DNA from: Verrucomicrobiaceae bacterium
GTDB lineage: Bacteria > Verrucomicrobiota > Verrucomicrobiia > Verrucomicrobiales > Akkermansiaceae
Assembly (NCBI GenBank): GCA_027487435.1
Contig: JAIYDP010000441.1
Location: forward strand, 1 to 36,437
DNA: 36,437 nucleotides
Reading direction: 5' to 3'
In this document: positions 29,519 through 36,437 of the stretch, piece after piece
How positions within the stretch are numbered: position 1 is the stretch's first letter
Layout of the letters: each line of letters begins with the position of its first letter
Translations under genes and position numbers: made by a program
The notes under the pieces: model-generated
What the model was told of the DNA's origin: nothing
The model's input: only the letters and a program-made list of their open reading frames with translations
The model's database searches: none

Positions 29519-31068
29519 TTACATCCCAACGCCAGCACTCCGCATCCAAGAGGAGAAAACCTTGCCGGCTTGAACAACCTGGAGAGAATTGCAGATGGAT
29601 TGGAACTCTTCAAAGTCGATGGATCCGCTGCCATCTTTGTCCGCGAACTGCATCATTTTCTTGACGTTCTGCTCCATCAAATCCATGTCGGACGGACTCA
29701 TCTGAGGCGTAAGCTTGAAGCAACGGTTCACTACATCCTTCGTCGCAATGCTCTGATTGTATGCCGCCAGCAGCTCCCCGAGATCGATTCGACCATTCCC
29801 ATCTGCGTCAATCTTTTCAAACAACGCGGACAGCTCCGCAAGACGGTACACTTTCTTCATTTCGGATAGGAAAGACCGGAACTCCTCCAGGTCGATCTGG
29901 CCATCCCCGTTCTTATCGAGCATCGTAACAATCTTTTGAGCTTCCTCTTCCATGCTTCTCTCGTAGGAGTCCTCAGACAGCACGTCATGGCTCGCAAGTC
30001 GCGGGTGACTCTGTCGAACAATGCTCATGATCTCCTTCCTGTCAATAAGCCCGCTGTGATCCAAGTCAAATTTCGCGAACAGAGCCTGGGCTTCCAACAG
30101 CTCATCTCTGCGATTGATGTAGGCCTCGTCTGCGCGATGGAGCTGCTCCAGAAACACAAACGTGAGAACAAAGTGGGGCCCAAGCCGAAGAAACGATGGG
30201 ACGAACCCTTTGTATAGCGCCAGCAGCCCCTCTCCCTTGACCGTCTTCTTCAGGACGTCAACGCCGCTTGAGTAATGCACGCCCTGGCCGTTCTTGTCGA
30301 AGGGCTGGTTGTAGAGGCGCGTGCGGAGAACTTCAATCGGGTTGATCGCCGCTGCTGTGAGCAATGCGGACGTAAACCCGCAAGAAATGTCAGCGATGAC
30401 ACCATCTGGGATCAATCCTGACTTGACAAATCGCTCTTTAAGCAGAGTGTAAGTTGTCAAGTTGACAGCAGTGGCGGAAGTGCTGCGAAGCATGCTGATC
30501 GCGCTGCCCTTGTACAGCACCCTGAAGCCCTCGTTTTTGACGATGCTCCCAAACGCGTTGCCGATGCCCGTGTAGCCGTGCTGATGGCCTAGCGCAAGGG
30601 ACTTTGCTGCAGAGCTCTGCATCCTGGTTTTGACGATTTCAAGGGGATTGCACGCAAGGGCGCCAAGGGCGCCCGATAGTCCGCCAGCAACCATTCTCTT
30701 CCATATTGGCGCGGATCCCGTTGAGGGGTCGTGGATTATCTTGGGCGTCAGATGGCTCAGGTTGGGCAAGCCTTGATGATCGGGTCATAGCATCCAAGAC
30801 GGAAGAAATTCTTTGATCCCTCTCTCAATATGGCAGCAGAAAGGCCTTTTTGAGTTCCTCCGAGTCCCTCAGCAGCGAATGTTTTTTTGAGGCAGTCGAA
30901 GCTGGAGGAGTATATTTTGGCCACGTTGGCCCTTGACGCGAGCTCGCCTTGCAACTGCACGCGCACTTTGGCCACGTCAAATGGGTTTGTGAAGACCACG
31001 GCCATCATCGGTGCCATCGATGAGAACGCAAATCCGTGCCACGCTGGCGCTTTACTGTCAGCGTGCAT
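29519..31068 (-). CDS. SLC25 mitochondrial carrier with four C-terminal EF-hands
   Basis: 505 residues. The first part is a complete SLC25 carrier with three signature motifs, PFDVAKVRVQ, PLEIVKTRMQ and PIEVLRTRL, and the FTNPFDVAKVRVQLQGEL strand typical of the SLC25A34/35 (OAC1-like) branch. The second part holds four canonical EF-hand loops: DLDHSGLIDRKE, DKNGDGQIDLEE, DADGNGRIDLGE and DKDGSGSIDFEE. In the known calcium-regulated carriers (SCaMC, aralar/citrin) the EF-hands are N-terminal; here the order is reversed. One intron, 30740-30771, appears to be GC-AG and restores YDPIIK to IIHDPSTG; the sum is 1518 nt, in frame. The start at 31068 leaves a short N-terminus. Calcium control of transport from the C-terminal side is inferred. 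Confidence 0.9.
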
Positions 31069-31120
31069 GAGAAAACCAATATGACAACCGTTAAAAAATG
31101 TGGATTTCCGCTGTTTGCTG

Positions 31121-33247
31121 TCAGTGGGGGCCCAGCGTTTTGAAGCGCTTATGATCCTCAACGATCTTTCGGATTTCTTTCAAGTCGCTCTCAGGTGCTG
31201 TTGCGATGGAGAGGTACGTTGTGAAGGCGTCAATCATCTTTTCCTGTTTAGCAAGACGGCCGTAGACGATCCCAAGGTTCCTGAAGATGTGCTCAGGAGG
31301 GGGATCATAAAGATGAAGAATGTTCTCCAAGCCATCCGCAACAAGCTGAAGGGTCTTTAGCTGATTGTCGTGCGCAATTGCGAAGTTGAGCATATGGATC
31401 AGCCGTTTGTGCATGGCGTTCAAGGCATCAGAATGCACCACGTTCTCCCACGTCTCCTCGTCGTACTTTTTCAGATCAGGGAGCGAAAACGTCGGCAACA
31501 TCTTCTCGCTCTCCACGACCCATTCGTCAAAAAGCGAGTCATCCTCCGCGTAGCGAATGTGCTCGCACATCCCCATCGGCCAGATGGTGTAACCGGGAAT
31601 ACCCCCCTGCTGCTGCTCGTCATGATACCACCCGCCGCAGAGAAAGAATAGGCCCCTCGCATCCTCAAGGTTGACGTTGAGGAACGTCTGCATCGAGTAC
31701 CCGTTGCTTTTGTACGGGTGGTAAACCTCCCCGGGGAACGTGATCTCGGGGAAGTTCCCCCTCTGGCGCTTGACGAACCACTCGTACGTCATCATCGACT
31801 GGTCCAGATGGTATACGTCGGGACGGACGTTCTCGCAAACTTGCAGGTACCGGATGGAGTTGGTTATGAGGTCCCCTTTGACGATGAGGGTGCTTTTGGG
31901 TGGAAGGGCCTCCAAATGGGCACGGCCGTAGAGCTCGACGAAGCGATTTTGCGACTGGTCCTGCACGGCGAAGTTGGACGTGAGCTGCGCGGCGACGATA
32001 GCGAGGAGAACAACATAGACGAGGGTGCGGTCGAGGGAGAACTTGTTGTGGACGAAGTTGAGGAGAGCGTGAAGACCGATGGCTATCCAAAAGAAGGCGA
32101 TGATGTGAGGCTGCATCCAAAACCTAATTTGGACGCCAAAAAAGAGCGGCTTGTCGACGGGCAGATTGGCGAGGAGGTGGAACACGATAATGTAAAAGAA
32201 GTAGGCGAATGCGATGACGCCTCCAGCGGGTGAGAACTTGCCTCGTTGGCGGAGGGACGCCAGTAGCCCCACGGGGGCTGCGACGTAGAGGGCTTGCATC
32301 GTCTGCTGGCGGAGATTTTTGAAATAGAGCCGCAGGAGAATGGGAAGCATGTCCCCTTGCTTCTCGTTGCCCGAGTAGAGTCGGAACGTTCCGTACTCCT
32401 TGCGGAAAAAATGCGTGAGGAAGCCGTCCAACGTTGTGATGTCACCCCAAGCGCCGAGGGTGTTGCGCGACGACGCCCATATGAGGTACAGATAGGGCAG
32501 GAGGCCACAGAGCCCGCACGCGCCAACGAGGATTAGAATCTTTGGCTTCCACAAGAGATTCCTGGCGTAAAAAAAGACAAACACTGTGACTGGAACGGCA
32601 ATGAAGACGATTGTGTGTTGGTTGGCGAAGGAGAGGCCGACTGAGAGGGCGGAGAGACAGGCGACTTTAACTGAGGGCTTTGTGAGGAAAGCGACGGTGT
32701 GGAGGAGGATGAGAGAGACGAAGAAGTTGTTGAGGGCGAAAACTTCTGCCTGAATGTGGTACATCCAAAACAGCGGGGCGAAGGCCATGACGCCAGCGGA
32801 AGCAAAAGAAGTGATCGCCGCGAAGCGTGCTGACTCAGGAAACGAGAAAATGATGAACGCACGCGCTGCTCTGCTCATGAGCACGGCGGAGAGGGCCCCA
32901 CAGAGGGACGAAAAAAGGTTCACACGGAAGGCCATGGAACCCCAAGGGATCCAGGTGAACAGGTAGCCCATCATGGCGAAAATTGGATACCCTGGAGGAT
33001 GAGGTACTCCCAGAGAACATGAAGCAACAATGAGCTCCCCGCTGTCGCCCCCTGGGACTGATGCGTACACTGTTCGAGCGTACACGGCAAAAATCGTGCA
33101 AAATAAGACGACGTCCAGGTAGAAGCCTTGCTTCGATTCAATGATTGGTGTTTCATCAACTGGCTCGATTCGTTCTATGGGCGCTGGTGTCGGATCCTTC
33201 TTTGAAATTGTGGGGGCACTCTGCAGTCCTCTCGACGATTTTCCCAT
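31121..33247 (-). CDS. TMEM260: TMEM260-like protein O-mannosyltransferase (DUF2723)
   Basis: 708-residue intronless frame. The lumenal catalytic-loop motif VPGGDSGELIVASC and the HPPGYP motif of the DUF2723 family follow the first membrane helix (LDVVLFCTIFAVYA). About nine to ten further helices follow, then a soluble C-terminal part with TPR-like helices (FRNLGIVYGRLAKQEKMIDAF). Human TMEM260 is an ER O-mannosyltransferase acting on IPT domains of plexins and receptor tyrosine kinases. The acidic residues of the DSGE motif are kept, so activity is plausible, with unknown targets here. The absence of introns across 2.1 kb contrasts with neighbours that have one per 100-150 nt. The stop is 52 nt from the carrier start on the same strand. 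Confidence 0.9.
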   Translation of the reverse strand: MGKSSRGLQSAPTISKKDPTPAPIERIEPVDETPIIESKQGFYLDVVLFCTIFAVYARTVYASVPGGDSGELIVASCSLGVPHPPGYPIFAMMGYLFTWIPWGSMAFRVNLFSSLCGALSAVLMSRAARAFIIFSFPESARFAAITSFASAGVMAFAPLFWMYHIQAEVFALNNFFVSLILLHTVAFLTKPSVKVACLSALSVGLSFANQHTIVFIAVPVTVFVFFYARNLLWKPKILILVGACGLCGLLPYLYLIWASSRNTLGAWGDITTLDGFLTHFFRKEYGTFRLYSGNEKQGDMLPILLRLYFKNLRQQTMQALYVAAPVGLLASLRQRGKFSPAGGVIAFAYFFYIIVFHLLANLPVDKPLFFGVQIRFWMQPHIIAFFWIAIGLHALLNFVHNKFSLDRTLVYVVLLAIVAAQLTSNFAVQDQSQNRFVELYGRAHLEALPPKSTLIVKGDLITNSIRYLQVCENVRPDVYHLDQSMMTYEWFVKRQRGNFPEITFPGEVYHPYKSNGYSMQTFLNVNLEDARGLFFLCGGWYHDEQQQGGIPGYTIWPMGMCEHIRYAEDDSLFDEWVVESEKMLPTFSLPDLKKYDEETWENVVHSDALNAMHKRLIHMLNFAIAHDNQLKTLQLVADGLENILHLYDPPPEHIFRNLGIVYGRLAKQEKMIDAFTTYLSIATAPESDLKEIRKIVEDHKRFKTLGPH

Positions 33248-33418
33248 GCGCTAAACAATAATATTTTAACTATTTTGAGTCGATAAAAAAAAATTGAGGA
33301 GACTCCAGAATCATCTTTTCTCTTTCGCATGGTCAGATAAAGCTTGAAAATAGCGTAAAATCTCAACACCGATCGAAAAGAAAATTCCACGACCAGGAAA
33401 TCCGCTGGATCTCCGCAG

Positions 33419-34065
33419 ATGACCAATCCCGTGAGGAAGTCCACGCAATTAACTTACAAATACTCAGCAAGTGTTCTTCGATATTGCTATCGGTGGCAAG
33501 CCCGCTGGCCGTATCGTCTTCGAGCTCTTCAACGACGTTGTGCCGAAGACTGCGGAGAACTTCCGCGCTCTTTGCACTGGTGCGTTGTCTAACCTTTTCG
33601 TCTCATCTTTCAATGTCTTTTTCTGACATTATTTAATCTCTAGAGTTTGTTTTCAATGTTTTACGTGTGGGTCTTTGAGAGTCTGAGAAGTTAGGCGAGA
33701 AAGGTTTCGGATATGCCAACAGCTCCTTCCATCGCATTATTCCCCAGTTCATGTGCCAAGGTGGTGACTTCACCAATCACAATGGCACTGGTGGCAAGTC
33801 TATCTATGGCGCTAAGTTCAATGATGAGAACTTCAAGCTGAAGCACACCACTGGAGGCCTCCTCTCCATGGCGAACGCTGGCCCCAACACCAATGGGTCT
33901 CAGTTCTTCATCACTACCGTTAAGACTGAGTGGCTTGACAACAAGCACGTCGTCTTCGGTAAGGTGATCAGCGGCCTGGATGTGGTCGCCGAGATGGAGC
34001 GACAGGGCACCCAGAGCGGCAAGCCCAAGTCTTCGATCATGATTAGCGCCTGTGGCCAGTTGTAA
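33419..34065 (+). CDS. PPIA: Cyclophilin A-type peptidyl-prolyl isomerase
   Basis: 164 residues, the standard length of single-domain cytosolic cyclophilins. The sequence runs FFDIAIGGKPAGRIVFEL, FRALCTGEKGFGYANSSFHRIIP, FMCQGGDFTNHNGTGGKSIYG, FLSMANAGPN-type strand (LLSMANAGPNTNGSQFFI) and WLDNKHVVFGKV, with the catalytic Arg (FHRI) and the cyclosporin-binding Trp (EWLDNKH) present. The first coding exon is only ATGACCAATCCC, followed by a 37-nt intron (33431-33467). The second intron (33580-33694) is 115 nt, three times the local norm. The summed 495 nt is in frame. It acts as a prolyl isomerase and folding helper. Confidence 0.96.
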
Positions 34066-34132
34066 GGCGGTTCATCAGAGTAAATCAGTGTACCGCCAGT
34101 TTCCGTCGGGACCTTGTGGATGTTCGCTTTTA

Positions 34133-36034
34133 ATGTTGGTCCCTGTCTCTGAAAGAGTCCTGCAGCGTTACAGGCGCGGTGTTGATGCTGTTGAGATATT
34201 CGACATATCGCCGTCCTCTTGTAGATTCATCGCTTCGATATTAAGAGGGTGGGCAACCGATGTCGCTGCTTCCGTTCATGACGACACTGGACTTGTCAGC
34301 GTTCATTTCTTACAAGCGGATGGGCTTGTGGCGACGTACTCAGTGGACGAACTCCGCTCCACATCCAGTTCTGTCTGGGACTCTTCGGACCGGTCGCACC
34401 TCTCTTCTCCTATTGTAGAAGAATTTCAAACATTTTCTGACTCTCCTGGCCATGATCTGCTCATCGTTCCTCCGATCTCGCTCTGAGATTTTTGTCGTCG
34501 GACTTCTCGCTGAACAGTCCTCTGCTACTTGGCATGCAATGGACCTGCGTACAAAGGTTCTGTGCGCAGTGCCGTTGCGTCCACCAAGTTGTGAAATTGC
34601 CAAAGAGCTATGTTCGCCCCTATTCATCCATTGCTGACGTGGCTGCTAGTACTCTGCCAGAGCGATGACCACCCTCGTGTCCTTCTCCGCTCACGAATAT
34701 CTTCTTCAAACGCCCCTCTGCTCGTGACCATGACGAATGATGGCGCTTTTATCGCCTCGGCTCTCATTCCCCCCATTGCCAGCAGCCAAGTCATCTTCTC
34801 CTCTGACGTGCCCTCGACTTGCGTTACATCTCACCCACAAGATTCCTCTACGCGACCTCACGCCAACCTCGTTCGGATTCGTTGCCGTCTCGTCCCAAGA
34901 CCCCCCCCCCCCTCACTGCGCAGTTGGACACAGCTTCTTGTTGTCTCCTTGATAGGGCACCCAGCAATCACCCACCGCGTCGCCCTGCTGCACCCACTGG
35001 CGTCAATCGCTTCAAACGAGGTTTGCTGTCTTTTCAGAACCCTGACGAGGTTTGAGGCGGCTGCCCTCGGAGCTGGTGGCGGCTGCCTTTGGGAATTTGA
35101 TTTCGAGGCGTGTGCGTTGCGTCCGTTGGTATGCGACGGAGTCTCGTCAGTGTGCACCGTGAACGGCGGCGGGTTCGTCGTCGAATCAGATCGGGGGGTG
35201 CATTTCCTTGACCCCAAGGGCTGTGCAGAAGCTTCTTTCGTGCCCTGCGGCGAGGGCCATGCGCTTCTGTTGGCTGACGAAGCGGTGCTGTTGGCAGAAA
35301 GCCTCGAACATGAATTGGACGTATGTTCTGACCGACCACTTCTCTCTTATCGTGAAGAAACTCAATCAAGCCTTCGACACGCGCAATCTCTCCGCAGCTG
35401 CCCTCTCTCCGGCAGTCGACGCGAGTTGGCTCCGCCTTCAAAACCCGCCTGTCATCGTCCTTCGGTTTAGAGCGCGTTACTCACGCATTGCAGTATCTCA
35501 TATTCGCCAGCATTTGTTGCGATGTGGACGATTGGGGAAGTTTGCCACTCTTCGTCGAGTTCGCAATGTCTTCTGTGAAAGAGTCGCTGATTTCGACTAA
35601 CCTTTCAGACTGGAGGTGCCTGTTGACGCACTTACGTCGCTCTGCATCGCCAACGTTGACATCGACGGTCAAGGGTTCGTGTCCCCATCCCCGTGGCAAA
35701 GGTGCGACGCCAAGTCCATCACCCTGTCTGCGCTACATAACATACGAGCATCAAAGAGGCCATCAAGCTATGAAACGACCTCGAACTCTGTCAAACTGAA
35801 CGTTGCATCTTCAAGCGTTGAAGACTTGGTTCAACTGTCGAAGCTACCGTTCCAATTCCAAATCCCTTGCTGACTTCATCCAGGAACGTCACAATCGCCA
35901 GGTCCTTGCCCCAACATGGGGCAGTCGACTTAATGATTAGAATTTCTGGTTCAGCAAGCATGGTGACGTCAATCAAGGACGTCATCATCGTCGTCGCAAA
36001 TATCATTGGAGCGACAGTGCTTGACTCAAATTGA
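34133..36034 (+). CDS. Unidentified protein, possible beta-propeller
   Basis: Not recognised. About 539 residues can be assembled in one continuous frame with these introns: 34466-34487 (22 nt, doubtful), 34612-34649, 34808-34841, 34871-34923 (contains a C12 tract), 35321-35357, 35457-35493, 35583-35608 and 35849-35883. The sum is 1620 nt. The product is rich in short hydrophobic strands separated by small loops (GLVSVHFLQADGLVATYS, LLVTMTNDGAFIASAL, CLWEFDFEACALRPL), which suggests a WD-like propeller in the first 330 residues. A mixed helical part and a final strand-rich segment (IIVVANIIGATVLDSN) follow. It starts about 68 nt after the cyclophilin stop. Candidates include a nucleoporin or vesicle-tethering propeller, but no motif decides. 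Confidence 0.6.
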
Positions 36035-36437
36035 CGAACTAAATAACCTGTTAACGTTTGTGGTTATCCTGATAGCTCGGTGTCCCCCTCTGCGAGAGGT
36101 GAGGTAAGCAGTTCTTTCCTTGTGCCTTGATGATCTCCTTGTAGTCCTTTATTCATTCTTTACTGAACTCCGGTAATAAGACTCTTGAAGCTGGACAGTG
36201 CTTCAAGAGGAAATGCCCCGGAGAACATAGCAAGCACATCTTTTCTCAAGCGTGAGTCACGTGCATGCATTGAGTGTTCAACGTGCTGAAACTTCTTCAA
36301 CCCCTTGCCTCTAATTTGGAGGTTCCTCTCATCAATGCAGTGCCAATGGTCTCAGCAATCAAAAAAAAAAAAAAAAAAAAAAAAGTGGGGGGGGGCAATT
36401 CCACAGAAAATGATAAAACCACTTTAATTATTAAAAT
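36035..36437. other. Terminal region without a recognised gene
   Basis: 403 nt following the last gene. A possible exon at 36151-36255 reads QCFKRKCPGEHSKH in frame, bounded by AG (GTAAGC...TTGTAG) and GTGAGT splice-like signals, but no start codon or homology supports it. A run of 24 A (36361-36384) followed by GT and nine G lies near the end. The right edge is AT-rich. Confidence 0.4.
36361..36395. repeat. A24 homopolymer followed by GT-G9
   Basis: Twenty-four consecutive A, then GT and nine G. It is not preceded by an open reading frame, a polyadenylation-like AATAAA or a target-site duplication that I can see. It could be a genuine microsatellite or an assembly weak point. Confidence 0.8.

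Noticed and set aside
35791..36006. Minus-strand frame of 71 codons
   Set aside because: The plus strand gives a better spliced reading here, with a 35-nt intron and in-frame stop at 36034.
1..36437. Search for CRISPR arrays, operons with ribosome binding sites, tRNA or rRNA genes
   Set aside because: Only simple microsatellites were found, no spaced direct-repeat array, no cloverleaf-like segment and no rRNA signature; the spliced genes exclude a prokaryotic reading.

Overview
This window is nuclear DNA from a unicellular, probably flagellated eukaryote with an extremely compact genome. Evidence for a eukaryote: spliceosomal introns, TFIIIC, CCR4-NOT and eIF2B subunits, an LCB2-type serine palmitoyltransferase, a mitochondrial carrier and a ciliary radial-spoke protein (CFAP251). 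I resolved about 105 introns by hand; most are 31-40 nt long, with a strong mode at 33-35 nt, GT donors, and a CTGAC/CTAAC-like branch site close to the AG. Intergenic gaps are commonly 5-150 nt. Introns this short are known in some protists, such as Blastocystis, but I cannot assign a lineage from the sequence alone. I recognised no rRNA, tRNA, transposon or CRISPR array.

Layout. 1-1054: 3' end of CFAP251. 1086-2716: ankyrin plus caspase-like protein. 2823-3178 (-): TFIIIC tau55-like subunit. 3235-4562: CNOT2. 4647-5223: GNAT acetyltransferase. 5251-7368 (-): eIF2B delta. 7393-10294 (-): CLC exchanger. 10497-12031 (-): VASt-EBP fusion. 12093-12957 (-): C2H2 zinc-finger protein. 13000-14719 (-): LCB2. 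14878-15309: small acidic protein. 15348-17317 (-): LMBRD1-like protein. 17667-21522: B-box/six-PDZ/acyl-CoA-synthetase-tail protein. 21633-22558: Sec14-like protein. 22679-23479 (-): GT8 glycosyltransferase. 23605-26299 (-): DDX42-like helicase. 26335-27680: TPR-CHORD2 protein. 27686-29486 (-): two tandem 7TM paralogues. 29519-31068 (-): mitochondrial carrier with C-terminal EF-hands. 31121-33247 (-): TMEM260-like protein. 33419-34065: cyclophilin. 34133-36034: unidentified protein. The remainder holds no clear gene.

Several proteins have domain combinations I do not know from standard families: a sterol-binding-type VASt domain joined to an EBP/EXPERA membrane domain; six PDZ domains ending in an orphan bubblegum acyl-CoA-synthetase C-terminal domain; an SLC25 carrier with EF-hands at the wrong end; and TPR repeats fused to two CHORDs. 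Lipid-related genes (VASt-EBP, LCB2, acyl-CoA-synthetase tail, Sec14-like) lie within about 12 kb. Whether that proximity is functional is speculation, since eukaryotic neighbours are usually unrelated.

For most genes the summed exon length is a multiple of three with my splice sites. This supports the models but does not replace RNA evidence.
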